Below are positions 26,984 to 36,967 of a stretch of 64,000 nucleotides of DNA, one piece after another (within the stretch, counting starts at the first letter, position 1; every line of letters starts with the position of its first letter). The DNA comes from BQJU01 sp965229635. GTDB taxonomy: Bacteria; Bacteroidota; Bacteroidia; Chitinophagales; Saprospiraceae. The position numbers and the translations under genes are program-made. The stretch is from the NCBI GenBank assembly GCA_965229635.1, contig OZ245894.1, positions 7,936,001-8,000,000 of the forward strand, given 5' to 3'. Under the pieces are notes generated by a model. That model ran no database searches. It had not been told where the DNA came from and worked only from the letters and a program-made list of their open reading frames with translations.

Positions 26984-29900
26984 ATGAAATTCGTAAAACT
27001 TACAACTTGGTTATTGACCCTGTTAGTGCCCTTTTGCCTGTCTGCCCAACAAGTCAAGATAGACAAAATCACTATTGAGGACGGCTTGTCACAAGGCATG
27101 ATCTTACAGATTCTGCAAGACAAACAGGGTTTTCTTTGGATTGCCACCAAGGATGGGCTAAACCGCTTTGATGGCTATGATTTTGTTTATTACAAACACA
27201 ATCCTTCCGACACTTTTTCGATTTCCGGACATATTGTCAATGCCCTTTACGAGGACTCCAGAGGGTGGTTGTGGGTTGGGACTGCCAATAACGGATTAAA
27301 CCTCTTTGATCGCCAAACTGGTAAATTTCACCGGCTAATGCATCAGGCTGACCGGCCCAACACTCTTGGTTCTAACAGCATTCAGACCATCAGGGAAGAT
27401 CACAAGGGAAATCTACTGGTTGGCACCAGTGTTGGATTGGACAGAATCGTTATTACCTTAAAAAGTACCGCTCTGCCTACCCTTTCTACAGAGGACATTA
27501 ACAATTTTGAGATTGAGGCGATCCCTTTATTACTAAATGGACAGCCTTACCCTTCGAAAATCCACTCACTGATGGTCCACTCCAAAGGAGCCCTGTTGTT
27601 GGGAACGGAAAAGGGCGTCTTTATCAAACAAGTTAATCAAACCGTAGCCATCCCCTGGCACAACGGAACTTTCCATTGCCCGGAAGGTCAGGAATCATGC
27701 GCGGTACAAAGTATCATCGAAGATGATGAGGGCAACATACTCCTGGGGCGAAACAATACAATTTATGTCATCAAGGGGCAGCAAATCAAAAAGATTCCAC
27801 TTCCTCCAACATTGGCATCCTATGCCAATCGATTGGCGAAAGGTACCGATGGCAAAATTTACGGCGCTTCATCCGGATTATTCAGGCTCCATCCTGATGC
27901 ACCCAATGCAACTAAAGCCATAGAGATTATCTTTCAGGAAAAAGGACTCAGCAATATTCCATCCATCTTTATTGATAAAAACGGAGTCATCTGGCTGGGT
28001 ACTAATGGCTACGGCGTGGTGAAATACAATCCGGCAGCTGCTAATTTCAACCACCGGTTGCCCGACCACAGCCTTCGGCAGATTTTTGTAGACCAATCCG
28101 ATCGCATCTGGGTTTGGACCAATACCAAACTGCAAGTCTTCAACCCGGCTACCAGACAACTGGAGCCACCAAAGGGTTTTCCGGATATTGTGCCTGAATG
28201 CCGGTGGATGTGGCAGGATCGAAAAGGAGCTTACTGGTTTCATTACCCCATTAAGGAAAAAGGGGTCAGACTCATTCACTATATTCCGGAAACGGGTGTG
28301 ATGAAACAGTATGATTACAACCGCCCACCCTATCCTCAGGCCAACATTGTAGAGGATGCCGATGGCAACATCTGGATGGGCAGCGGAACTTCGGAAATCA
28401 TGAAGTTTAACCCGAAGACGGAGGCGTTTTCCTACTATAGTTTTACCGGTATTCTTGCACCGGATCAATCAGAAGCTATTGCCACCGTTTTGCAGCCTGA
28501 TGACCACGGGATCATGTGGATCGGCACCCAATTTGGCATTATCCGGTTGGATACTGAGCAGGAAAAGGGGCAACAATTTCAACTATTTCAGCATGAGGCC
28601 AATAATCCGCAGTCGCTCAGTGAGAATTATATTCTTTCTATTCTCCCCGATGCCGATAACGACAATCAGTTGTGGATCGGCACGATGGGTGGTGGCCTCA
28701 ATCTTTTACAGAAAAATCAGGGGAATTTTTCCACCATAACCACCAAAAATGGCTTACCCAATGATGTCATCTACGGCATCCTGCCCGATGAAAAAGGCAA
28801 CCTTTGGTTGAGCACCAATCGCGGCTTGTCAAAATTTAATCCTCAAGAACGGACTTTTGACAATTACACCTCCTTTGACGGCTTGCAAGCCAATGAATTC
28901 AACACCGGGTCCTACGCCAAAACCCCTGATGGCCGATTACTGTTTGGAGGAGTCAACGGATTTAATATTTTCCGGCCCACCGAGCTGGAAGAGAACAACC
29001 TCGCGCCCAATGTCGTGTTTACCGAATTGTTGATCAATAATAAGATTGTTGATTTTCGCGAAAGCGATATTTTGCAGCAGCCCATCGAGATGACAAGAGC
29101 ATTGTGCCTGCCCTACAACCAGAACCTATTGCACTTTAAATTTGCGGCACTGGACTTTACCGTTTCTTCCCGCAACGAATACCGCTACCAAATGGTAGGC
29201 GTAGATCAGGATTATATCGAGGCTGGCTATACCCACGAAGTGACTTACGCCAACCTCGCTCCTGGACAATACACCTTCCGGGTGTGGGGCACCAATCGAT
29301 CACAAGTATGGAATGATACCCCCGCTGAGATCAAAATCGAAATTATGCCTCCCTGGTGGAAAACACCTTTTGCTTACCTGATTTATGCATTGGCAATACT
29401 GGCTACTGCCCTTGGCATTTACCGATTCCAACTCAATCGGATTCGCTTGAAAAACCAACTGGATTTTGAACACAAGGAGGCGGGGAGACTCGCGGAACTC
29501 AACCGGATGAAAAGCAATTTCTTTTCCAATATCACGCACGAATTTCGTACTCCCCTAACACTGATCCTGGAGCCAGCCAACCAGTTGCTCAAACACCTGA
29601 AGGATGACGGTTATCGAAACAACGCCTACCTTATTCAAAATAATGCACTGAGAATGCTCAACCTCGTCAACCAGCTGCTCGACCTGTCCAAGATTGAGAG
29701 CGGACAAATGAGGCTGCACTGGCATCAGGGAGATGTGATCCAAACCGCCAGGGATGTCTTTCAAAACTTTGTGCCACTGGCAGAAAAAAAGGATATCAGG
29801 CTGTTTTGGGAAGCACCAAAGGGTGGACCAGACTACACTTATGACAAAAGCAAACTGGAGCAGGTCATCTCCAATTTATTGTCTAATGCGCTCAAATTCA

Positions 29901-31084
29901 CGCCGGCCGGAGGACAGGTTTTATTAAAGTTGGCTTTCGCCGAAACAGGAACTTCGGACCTGCACAAAACACAATTAAATGTGGTGGTGCAAGATAGTGG
30001 CATCGGTATTGCTGCTGATCAGCAGAAGCGAATTTTTGACCGCTTTTATCAGATCGAACATGGTCGGCAGGTGGCCCACAACAATCAAACGGGCACCGGC
30101 ATTGGACTTTCTCTGGTAAAGGAACTGACCAATTTGATGCAGGGACAAATTCGCCTGGAAAGTCAGCCAGGCCAGGGCACCACCTTTTACCTCACCTGGC
30201 CGTTGCAAAAAGCCAGTACCCAAAGAACCCACGCTTCAGCTCCACAGATTTTCACCAATTCGGAAGACATGGAGCTCGAAGGGGGTTATCCTGCCCTTGT
30301 ATCTGCCAGCAAAGAAGTGGAATCTCCAATAGTACTCATCGTTGAAGACAACCCTGATTTAAGAAATTTCATACAATCTATCTTACGAGACAAATTTACC
30401 ATCTTCACCGCTGCGGACGGTGCCGAGGGGTTGCGGCAGGCTACGCAAATCATCCCCGACCTCATCATTTCAGATGTGATGATGCCCATTATGGATGGTT
30501 ACGAACTGTGCCACCACCTTAAATCGCAGGAGCAAACGGCTCATATTCCCATTATTCTCTTGACGGCTAAGGCCTCTTTTGAACACAAAATAAAAGGGTT
30601 AAAGACCGGAGCAGACGCCTATCTAACCAAACCCTTCAGCACCGAAGAGCTCACCATCCGCATCGACAATCTGATTGCGATTCGCAAAAAGCTACAGCAT
30701 AAATACACCAACCAGAAGGGCAGTGCGCAGAAGGATTTGAGTTTCCCCAATATATTGGACAATGAATTTTTGAAAAAACTGACCGAGGCCATAGATCAAC
30801 GCGTGGACGATGAATCTCTATCCATCGAAAACCTGGCAGGCATGGTGCAAATGAGCCGATCACAACTGCACCGTAAGCTAAAAGCGTTGACTGATCAGTC
30901 GGCTACCGAGTTTTTGCGTAATTACCGTTTGGACAAAGCCATGGAATTGTTGCAACAGCAAAGAGGCAATGTTACGGAAGTAGCCATGATGGTGGGCTTT
31001 AGCAGTCAGCCCTATTTTTCCACTCGATTTAAGGAAAGATTTGGGTTTTCACCCAAAGAAGTGGGTATTTCCTCCCCTTCCTGA
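26984..31084 (+). CDS. hybrid two-component system sensor/regulator (HTCS)
   Basis: This ~1366-residue protein holds a whole signalling pathway. In order: signal peptide (ending LSAQ), about 14 two-component propeller repeats (for example GLSQGMILQILQDKQGFLW), a Y_Y_Y domain, one transmembrane helix near 800-820, HisKA with phospho-acceptor H852 (HEFRTPLTL), an ATPase (NLLSNALKF, DSGIGI, GTGIGLSLV), a receiver with D1164 (SDVMMPIMDGYE), and an AraC helix-turn-helix at the end. The periplasmic propeller senses a ligand and the AraC part binds DNA at the membrane. HTCS proteins usually control polysaccharide loci, but here the nearest partner is the divergent cytochrome. The start at MKFVKL is preferred to 26915 because it opens a normal signal peptide. 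Confidence 0.95.
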   Translation: MKFVKLTTWLLTLLVPFCLSAQQVKIDKITIEDGLSQGMILQILQDKQGFLWIATKDGLNRFDGYDFVYYKHNPSDTFSISGHIVNALYEDSRGWLWVGTANNGLNLFDRQTGKFHRLMHQADRPNTLGSNSIQTIREDHKGNLLVGTSVGLDRIVITLKSTALPTLSTEDINNFEIEAIPLLLNGQPYPSKIHSLMVHSKGALLLGTEKGVFIKQVNQTVAIPWHNGTFHCPEGQESCAVQSIIEDDEGNILLGRNNTIYVIKGQQIKKIPLPPTLASYANRLAKGTDGKIYGASSGLFRLHPDAPNATKAIEIIFQEKGLSNIPSIFIDKNGVIWLGTNGYGVVKYNPAAANFNHRLPDHSLRQIFVDQSDRIWVWTNTKLQVFNPATRQLEPPKGFPDIVPECRWMWQDRKGAYWFHYPIKEKGVRLIHYIPETGVMKQYDYNRPPYPQANIVEDADGNIWMGSGTSEIMKFNPKTEAFSYYSFTGILAPDQSEAIATVLQPDDHGIMWIGTQFGIIRLDTEQEKGQQFQLFQHEANNPQSLSENYILSILPDADNDNQLWIGTMGGGLNLLQKNQGNFSTITTKNGLPNDVIYGILPDEKGNLWLSTNRGLSKFNPQERTFDNYTSFDGLQANEFNTGSYAKTPDGRLLFGGVNGFNIFRPTELEENNLAPNVVFTELLINNKIVDFRESDILQQPIEMTRALCLPYNQNLLHFKFAALDFTVSSRNEYRYQMVGVDQDYIEAGYTHEVTYANLAPGQYTFRVWGTNRSQVWNDTPAEIKIEIMPPWWKTPFAYLIYALAILATALGIYRFQLNRIRLKNQLDFEHKEAGRLAELNRMKSNFFSNITHEFRTPLTLILEPANQLLKHLKDDGYRNNAYLIQNNALRMLNLVNQLLDLSKIESGQMRLHWHQGDVIQTARDVFQNFVPLAEKKDIRLFWEAPKGGPDYTYDKSKLEQVISNLLSNALKFTPAGGQVLLKLAFAETGTSDLHKTQLNVVVQDSGIGIAADQQKRIFDRFYQIEHGRQVAHNNQTGTGIGLSLVKELTNLMQGQIRLESQPGQGTTFYLTWPLQKASTQRTHASAPQIFTNSEDMELEGGYPALVSASKEVESPIVLIVEDNPDLRNFIQSILRDKFTIFTAADGAEGLRQATQIIPDLIISDVMMPIMDGYELCHHLKSQEQTAHIPIILLTAKASFEHKIKGLKTGADAYLTKPFSTEELTIRIDNLIAIRKKLQHKYTNQKGSAQKDLSFPNILDNEFLKKLTEAIDQRVDDESLSIENLAGMVQMSRSQLHRKLKALTDQSATEFLRNYRLDKAMELLQQQRGNVTEVAMMVGFSSQPYFSTRFKERFGFSPKEVGISSPS

Positions 31085-31303
31085 CGGTTTTGCAACAATG
31101 TTGAACGAATTTGCAACATGTGCGAATGTATTACTTCGGCCGTTGTGCTACCTTGCCTCTGAATCGTTGGACTTGATCCCCCCCATTATTGTCAAGACCA
31201 AATTTCTGAAAAGAAAAAACGATTGTGCAGAATATTAGCTCCATTACTAAACAGGCGATTCATTCACAAAATCAATGGATCAGCCGCCACCAACAACATT
31301 TGA

Positions 31304-31348
31304 TCCGGACAGGTAATTGTAAACAAGAAAGCTTCTACCTGTTCCGGA
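31304..31348. repeat. long hairpin in intergenic region
   Basis: TCCGGACAGGTA (31304-31315) pairs with TACCTGTTCCGGA (31336-31348) with one bulged base, leaving a 20 nt loop. It has no T run on either side. Confidence 0.55.
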
Positions 31349-31429
31349 CAATCCCTAAAAACCCGCCATTGTAATAAAACATCTAATCAATTGTATTGTA
31401 TCGACTTGAGTGGTTTGAGGTCACCATTT

Positions 31430-31446
31430 CCCTCAATCATTGAGGG
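31430..31446. repeat. perfect small hairpin CCCTCAA-TCA-TTGAGGG
   Basis: Seven-base arms and a three-base loop, about 80 bp before the strong terminator. It may be part of the same RNA. Confidence 0.5.
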
Positions 31447-31524
31447 TCGTGTCTATAAAAAACCGTGGCTTTTACGAGCCGCCAAAGAGTAATTTTAAAG
31501 GGGACTTTATTTTACCAAGATTTC

Positions 31525-31553
31525 GCCATCCCGGTTTCGGGATGGCTTTTTTA
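31525..31553 (+). terminator. strong rho-independent terminator in intergenic region
   Basis: GCCATCCCG GTTT CGGGATGGC followed by six T is a perfect 9 bp stem with a tetraloop. It may end HTCS read-through or a small RNA starting somewhere after 31100. Confidence 0.85.
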
Positions 31554-31622
31554 TTTCCTACCATCAACTTTTTACAATAAAATCGGTAGTTTTTCGTAGT
31601 AACTATCCATCCCAATATGTTT

Positions 31623-31630
31623 TAAATTTG
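31623..31630 (+). promoter_or_regulatory. -7 box for the SprB/OmpA gene
   Basis: TAAATTTG matches TAnnTTTG 45 bp upstream of the start codon. No TTG is present at the usual distance, so this is only half a promoter. Confidence 0.35.
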
Positions 31631-31674
31631 CCGATTTTTGCAAAAAAAGAACTATAAAATACGATATCGTTAGA

Positions 31675-34600
31675 ATGAGAAAGTTACTGATTTTGCTGCT
31701 GTTGTGCAGTTGTGGAATAGTGAATGCACAAGAAGTTATGAAAGTAAGGCGTGCTGCGGCCATTGACCGCAATGTAGCCATCAGAAATATCTACGTCAAT
31801 GAAAGCGGCAATCGCTGGGTAGCCGACACCAAGGGCGTCTTTCTGGTGCAATCGCCGGAATTTGCTAATCCCATCACTATTGATGCTACCGATTGGTCCC
31901 TCCTCAGCGCCCCCGATGGCAACGAAGAGCTCAAGATTCCGCGCGCCACTCTGGAAAAAGTCATGGGCAGAGATTTTTCGGAAATCACTACGGCTCAGCT
32001 AGACCGTGCGCGCAATGAATTGTATATCGGCACCAAATATTCAGGCGTCTACCATTTTAAGACCCAACCTCAATTGCAACTCATCGACCAGCTGACCACC
32101 AAAAATACCAAGCTGCGTTCGAATACGATTCAAACCATTTTTGTTGCCGGCCCCGGGAAAGTGTGGATCGGCACCTATGATGGATTGCTGGAAATTGAAG
32201 ATGGCAAGGATAAGGTCCATGGGAAGTACTTCAGCATCGAAGCCATCGACCAGTGGGAAGGCAAGGTGTGGGTAGTTAGTGATGGAGAAGTATTGGAAAT
32301 GGATCGCAAGGGAGACTTCTATGGCTTTGAAATCGAAACGCGTATGGTGGAAGGTCAGGTTAAAGATTTGGCCTTTGACAGTCGCGGACGTCTTTGGATT
32401 GCTTCGGAAATTGTGGTACGGTACAATTTTGATACCGAAGGCTACGACCTCTTCGGACCAGCCCAGGAATATACCAGCCAGTTTGTCAACTGCATCGCTG
32501 TAGACCAGGATGACGCACTTTGGGTAGGTACGAAAGATAAGGGCGTTTATTACATTGGCAAGGCGGTATCTATGACTGCGGAACTGATCGTCGAAACCCC
32601 TTTGGATTGCCAGGCTAATGCCAAAAATGCTTCTCTCAAAGTCCTGGCCAGTGGAGGCCAACCTCCCTACAACTACCAATGGTCGGGAGGACTACAGGGT
32701 GAAAACCCCAAAGGCCTGAGCGCCGGCACCTACACCGTGACCATCACCGATAAAAAAGGGTTAAGCATCGAAGCCCAAAAAGTCATTAAGGACAATAGTC
32801 TGGATATTTCCATTAGCCAGCAGAAGCCCGCCGGTCAGGGGGGAAGATCTGATGGACACGCGCTGGTGAGTGTAAAACCGGCCAATGCGCGCTATAATTA
32901 TCAGTGGGACAATGGTGAGCAAACCAGCACCGCCAAACAGCTCAATGTCGGAGAACATAAGGTTACCGTTACCGGCGACAATGGCTGTACAACAGTCGCA
33001 ACAGTCACTATCACGGAGGCGCTTTCTCCCCTTGCGGTAAATTTGGAGCAAACCAAAACCAACGATTGCCACGGTGCTGAGAGTGCCGAGATCGTGGCCA
33101 CAACCTCTGGCGGACAAGGACCCTACACCTACCAATGGAGTGAGGCCAACCTGAAAGGCGCCCAGGCCACTCGCCTGGCTGCGGGCACCTATGCACTCAC
33201 CGTCACTGATGCCTCTGGCAATACGGCCAATGCCAGTATTGCTATCTCAGCCCCCAATGCCCTGAAGGTCACCATTACCCCAAAATCTCCCGCTACAACC
33301 AATATGGCTAACGGCAGAGCCAAGGCAACTGCTGAAGGCGGAAATGGTAATTTTAGTTTCAAATGGGACACGGGAGAGATCACCGAAACGGCTGAAAAAC
33401 TGGCACCGGGCACGCACACTGTAACCGTAACAGATGCCAAAGGCTGTACCGCTACGGCTGCCGTTGATATCAACGAAAATGTTTTGCCACTCAGCGTGGA
33501 ATTAATCACCAAGGCCGACATCAAATGTGCCGGAGACAATACCGCCGCATTAGTCGCTGAAGTGAGTGGAGGGAAGGAGCCCTTCCAGTACCAATGGAGC
33601 ACCGAAAAAGGCAATGGGACAAATGCCAATAATCTGACGGCGGGCAACTACCAAATCAATATCAACGATGCCGCTGGGAATACAACCAATGCAAAAATCA
33701 CGATCAACCAGCCAGAGGCACTGACCGCCACCATTACCCCGAGGTCACCGGCCAATACCAACCAGGCCGATGGAAAAGCCAAGGTCAGTGCTAAAGGTGG
33801 CTCTGGAAAATATACCTACCAGTGGGATACCGGAGAAAGCGGAGAAACTGCCGAAAAACTGGCTGCCGGTAAGCATACCGTCACCATTACCGATGAGGCA
33901 GGCTGTACAACAACCGCTTCCGTTGATGTGAGTGAAGATATTTTGCCACTTGCCGTGGAATTGGTCACCAAAAATGAAATTGAATGTGCCGGAGGAAGTA
34001 CCGCTTCTCTAACCGCCGAAATCAGTGGAGGAAAGGGACCTTTCCAATACCAATGGAGTACGGATAAGGGAAATGCAGAGAACGCCACCGGACTCGCTGC
34101 CGGTAATTACCAGATCACGGTAACCGATGCGGCAGGTAACAACGCCAATGCTCAACTCACCGTTAGTGAACCACAGCCGCTGACCGCCGACATTACCCCA
34201 AGATCACCCGCCAATACCAACCAGGCGGATGGGAAAGCCAAAGTCAATGCTAAAGGTGGCTCTGGAAAATATACCTACCAGTGGGATACCGGTGAAAGCG
34301 GAGAAACTGCCGAAAAACTGGCCGCAGGAACGCATACGGTCACCATTACCGATGAGGCGGGCTGTTCGACAACCGCTTCCGTTGACGTAAGTGAAGATAT
34401 TTTGCCACTTGCTGTGGAATTGATTAACAAAAACGAAATTGATTGTGCCGGAGGAAGTGGCGCTTCCCTTGTTGCCGAGATCAGTGGAGGGAAAGGGCCA
34501 TTCCAGTATCAGTGGAGTACTGATAAAGGTAACGGCGAAAGCGCCAATGGCCTGGCCGCCGGTAACTACCAAATTACGGTAAGTGATGCTGCGGGAAATA

Positions 34601-36162
34601 CTGCTAATGCCAAACTCACCGTCAATGAACCACAACCGCTGACTGTAACCATTACCCCAAGGTCACCCGCCAACACTAATCAGGCAGATGGCAAAGCCAA
34701 GGTCAGTGCAAAAGGTGGCACTGGAAAATATAGCTACCAATGGGACACCGGTGAAAATGGAGAAACCGCCGAAAAACTGGCTGCCGGTAAGCACACCGTT
34801 ACCGTAACGGACGGAGCCGGTTGTACCTCTACGGCCACAATCGAAGTGAGCGAAGACATTCTGCCACTTAACGTGGAATTGGTCACCAAATCGGAAATCC
34901 AATGTGCTGGAGAGAGTTCAGCTTCGCTGACCGCCGAGATCAGTGGTGGTAAAGGCCCCTTCCAATACCAATGGAGTACAGACAAAGGCAACGGCGAAAA
35001 TGCCAGTGGCCTCGCAGCGGGCAATTATGGAGTGACTATTACCGATGCAGCGGGCACTTCTAAATCTGTAGATGTCAAAGTCGCAGAGCCGGGAGCATTG
35101 ACCGTGTCAGTCAATCAAACGGCACCCGCCAGCACCAATGGTTCGGATGGAAGAGCTACCGCTAAAGCGTCCGGTGGCAGTGGCGGCTATACCTTCCAAT
35201 GGGATAGTGGTGAAAATACGGCGGATGCATCCAATCTCATTCCCGGCCAGCATAAAGTAACGGTTACGGACAAAAACGGCTGTTCTGCAACGGGTGAAAT
35301 CAATATTACCGAGAATATTCTGGCCATGAGTATTGACCTAAAACAGACCGCTGAGATCAATTGTGCCGGAGAACAAACAGCCGCCTTGCAAGTGGAGGTT
35401 AAAGGAGGAAAAGCACCCTACCAGTTCGCCTGGAATAATAGTGCGGTCAGCGGTGAGCAAGCCGCCAATCTAGGCCCGGGCGAATATGCCGTTACGGTGA
35501 CCGATGCCAGCGGCTTGACGCAACAAGATCAGTTGTCGATTGCCGCCTTACAGCCTCTCTCAGTAGAAATTGCTAACAATAAGCCTGCCACCAACGAAGA
35601 CAGTGAAGACGGCCGGGCCACCTTAAACATCACCGGCGGCACTCCGGCCTACGTCATCAAATGGGACAACGAAGAGATTGGCGACCAGGCCAGTGAGCTG
35701 GCCTTTGGCCCACATACCGTCACGGTGACCGATGCCAAGGGTTGTAGCAAAGAGGTGAGTTTTGAAACCGGTAAAAAGATCCTGCCGGACCTGACCGCCG
35801 GTCGCTTACGTGCGGGACAGACCCTACAGGTTTCTCAAGTCTACTTCGAAGCAGATAGCACCAATGTAACGACTGAATCGTACCCAGTGCTGAATGAGAT
35901 TGCAGAATTTCTGGAAGAAAATCCACTGGTGGTCATTGAGGTGGGCGGACATACCAACAACCAACCACCTCACGAGTTTTGTGACCGACTCTCTTCGGCA
36001 AGGGCCAAATCAGCTGCATTATACATTGTGCAGCAAGGCATCGATCCGCAACGGGTAGTCTACAAAGGCTACGGCAAGCGCGAGCCAAAATACAGCAATG
36101 CCACCGCCGATGGGCGACGAAAAAATCAACGGGTGGAAGTGAAAATTCTAAGGCTAAATTGA
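31675..36162 (+). CDS. giant secreted SprB-repeat protein with C-terminal OmpA domain
   Basis: The 1495-residue protein has a signal peptide (LLILLLLCSCGIVNAQ). A beta-propeller-like domain follows (about 30-300; repeated IWIGT/LWIAS-type strands), then SprB-type repeats from about 305 to 1370 (motif HTVTVTDAKGCTATA). The end is an OmpA domain (about 1385-1495) with FEADSTNVTTESYPVLNEIA, VEVGGHTNN-like VIEVGGHTNNQPP and a final RRKNQRVEVKI, which binds peptidoglycan. SprB repeats are known from gliding adhesins; here the OmpA end suggests cell-wall anchoring in place of T9SS surface attachment. No T9SS sorting domain is present. The middle is a tandem array with a 459 bp period. The stop lies one base from a convergent gene. 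Confidence 0.88.
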   Translation: MRKLLILLLLCSCGIVNAQEVMKVRRAAAIDRNVAIRNIYVNESGNRWVADTKGVFLVQSPEFANPITIDATDWSLLSAPDGNEELKIPRATLEKVMGRDFSEITTAQLDRARNELYIGTKYSGVYHFKTQPQLQLIDQLTTKNTKLRSNTIQTIFVAGPGKVWIGTYDGLLEIEDGKDKVHGKYFSIEAIDQWEGKVWVVSDGEVLEMDRKGDFYGFEIETRMVEGQVKDLAFDSRGRLWIASEIVVRYNFDTEGYDLFGPAQEYTSQFVNCIAVDQDDALWVGTKDKGVYYIGKAVSMTAELIVETPLDCQANAKNASLKVLASGGQPPYNYQWSGGLQGENPKGLSAGTYTVTITDKKGLSIEAQKVIKDNSLDISISQQKPAGQGGRSDGHALVSVKPANARYNYQWDNGEQTSTAKQLNVGEHKVTVTGDNGCTTVATVTITEALSPLAVNLEQTKTNDCHGAESAEIVATTSGGQGPYTYQWSEANLKGAQATRLAAGTYALTVTDASGNTANASIAISAPNALKVTITPKSPATTNMANGRAKATAEGGNGNFSFKWDTGEITETAEKLAPGTHTVTVTDAKGCTATAAVDINENVLPLSVELITKADIKCAGDNTAALVAEVSGGKEPFQYQWSTEKGNGTNANNLTAGNYQININDAAGNTTNAKITINQPEALTATITPRSPANTNQADGKAKVSAKGGSGKYTYQWDTGESGETAEKLAAGKHTVTITDEAGCTTTASVDVSEDILPLAVELVTKNEIECAGGSTASLTAEISGGKGPFQYQWSTDKGNAENATGLAAGNYQITVTDAAGNNANAQLTVSEPQPLTADITPRSPANTNQADGKAKVNAKGGSGKYTYQWDTGESGETAEKLAAGTHTVTITDEAGCSTTASVDVSEDILPLAVELINKNEIDCAGGSGASLVAEISGGKGPFQYQWSTDKGNGESANGLAAGNYQITVSDAAGNTANAKLTVNEPQPLTVTITPRSPANTNQADGKAKVSAKGGTGKYSYQWDTGENGETAEKLAAGKHTVTVTDGAGCTSTATIEVSEDILPLNVELVTKSEIQCAGESSASLTAEISGGKGPFQYQWSTDKGNGENASGLAAGNYGVTITDAAGTSKSVDVKVAEPGALTVSVNQTAPASTNGSDGRATAKASGGSGGYTFQWDSGENTADASNLIPGQHKVTVTDKNGCSATGEINITENILAMSIDLKQTAEINCAGEQTAALQVEVKGGKAPYQFAWNNSAVSGEQAANLGPGEYAVTVTDASGLTQQDQLSIAALQPLSVEIANNKPATNEDSEDGRATLNITGGTPAYVIKWDNEEIGDQASELAFGPHTVTVTDAKGCSKEVSFETGKKILPDLTAGRLRAGQTLQVSQVYFEADSTNVTTESYPVLNEIAEFLEENPLVVIEVGGHTNNQPPHEFCDRLSSARAKSAALYIVQQGIDPQRVVYKGYGKREPKYSNATADGRRKNQRVEVKILRLN
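32812..35790 (+). repeat. tandem array inside the SprB/OmpA gene, 459 bp (153-residue) unit
   Basis: The conserved start of each unit (ITPRSPANTNQADGKA or a relative) falls at 32812, 33274, 33733, 34192, 34651, 35110 and 35569. The steps are 462 and then 459 bases every time. Each unit holds two SprB-type repeats of about 76 residues. The units starting at 33733, 34192 and 34651 are nearly identical in protein and close in DNA; the outer ones are diverged. The last unit is about half length. Confidence 0.85.
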
Positions 36163-36163
36163 T

Positions 36164-36967
36164 TTACTTTTTAGCCTTGGTGCTTTTACTGGCTTTTGCC
36201 GGTTCTTCTTCAAGCTTGAAATCGGCAATAGAACTGACCACCTGATCGGGAGAAAACGCGTAGTTTTTTAGCTGCTCCTTTTTGGAAACACCACTCAGGG
36301 TCAGCACTGTACGGTAACCCACCTGGATACCCCCAAGGATATCCGTATCCATAGTATCTCCGATGATGGTGGTTTCGTCGGTGGTCAGGCCAATTTCCTT
36401 GCGGGCAATGCGCATCATCACCGGGCTTGGTTTACCAACAGAAAAAGCCTTTACTCCTGTAGCCTCTTCGATCATGGCTACTACAGCACGGATGCCGAGG
36501 TTGGTCCAGCCTTTTTTCTTGGGAGACGGATCGAGATTGGTGGCGATCAGTTTAGCGCCATTCAGGATCATATCAACGGCATTGTTGACCATTTCCAAAG
36601 TGAAGTTGCGTCCCTCTCCGACCACCACAAAATCCGGATTTTGGGAAACCAGGGAATAGCCATTTTTGTGCAAACTGGTCAGTAATCCCCCTTCTCCAAG
36701 CACGTAAGCCGTACCGTGTGGTTTCATCCGCGACAAGAACCGAGCGGTTGCCATAGCACTGGTAAAGACGTGGCTTTCTTCTACCTCAATGCCCAATCCG
36801 GCCAGTTTATTGACCACATCGCGACGGCTGCGTTGGCTATTGTTGGTAAGAAAGAGAAAAGGAATGTCCTTTTTTAAAAGTTCGGCAATAAACTTATCGG
36901 CGCCGGGAATGAGCTCATTTCCACTGTAAATGACACCATCCATGTCGATTAGATAACCTTTTGGCAT
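36164..36967 (-). CDS. HAD-IIA family phosphatase (NagD-like)
   Basis: The ~267-residue protein has the HAD nucleophile in GYLIDMDGVIYSG (first Asp in IDMDG), PFLFLTNNSQRSR, and the late acidic motif IIGDTMDTDILGG, with a C2-type cap between; this is the NagD/HAD-IIA group. Members dephosphorylate sugar phosphates or nucleotides. The start MPKGYL at 36967 is used: a 28-residue upstream extension from 37051 looks like a chance hydrophobic stretch, and the family starts at this point. Convergent with the SprB/OmpA gene. Confidence 0.88.
   Translation of the reverse strand: MPKGYLIDMDGVIYSGNELIPGADKFIAELLKKDIPFLFLTNNSQRSRRDVVNKLAGLGIEVEESHVFTSAMATARFLSRMKPHGTAYVLGEGGLLTSLHKNGYSLVSQNPDFVVVGEGRNFTLEMVNNAVDMILNGAKLIATNLDPSPKKKGWTNLGIRAVVAMIEEATGVKAFSVGKPSPVMMRIARKEIGLTTDETTIIGDTMDTDILGGIQVGYRTVLTLSGVSKKEQLKNYAFSPDQVVSSIADFKLEEEPAKASKSTKAKK

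Larger units (their letters stand above)
31085..31674. other. 590 bp intergenic region with hairpins
   Basis: No gene is supported. It holds, in order, a 12-13 bp hairpin (31304-31348), a small perfect hairpin (31430-31446), a strong terminator (31525-31553) and a TAAATTTG -7 box (31623-31630). The terminator is 440 bp past the HTCS stop, which suggests that another transcript ends there. Confidence 0.5.

Noticed and set aside
32041..32679. 212-codon minus-strand frame inside the SprB/OmpA gene
   Set aside because: Mirror of a coding sequence; several others in the repeat array are of the same kind.
32812..35790. CRISPR or satellite array
   Set aside because: The repeat keeps one reading frame and encodes SprB units; there are no short repeats with spacers.
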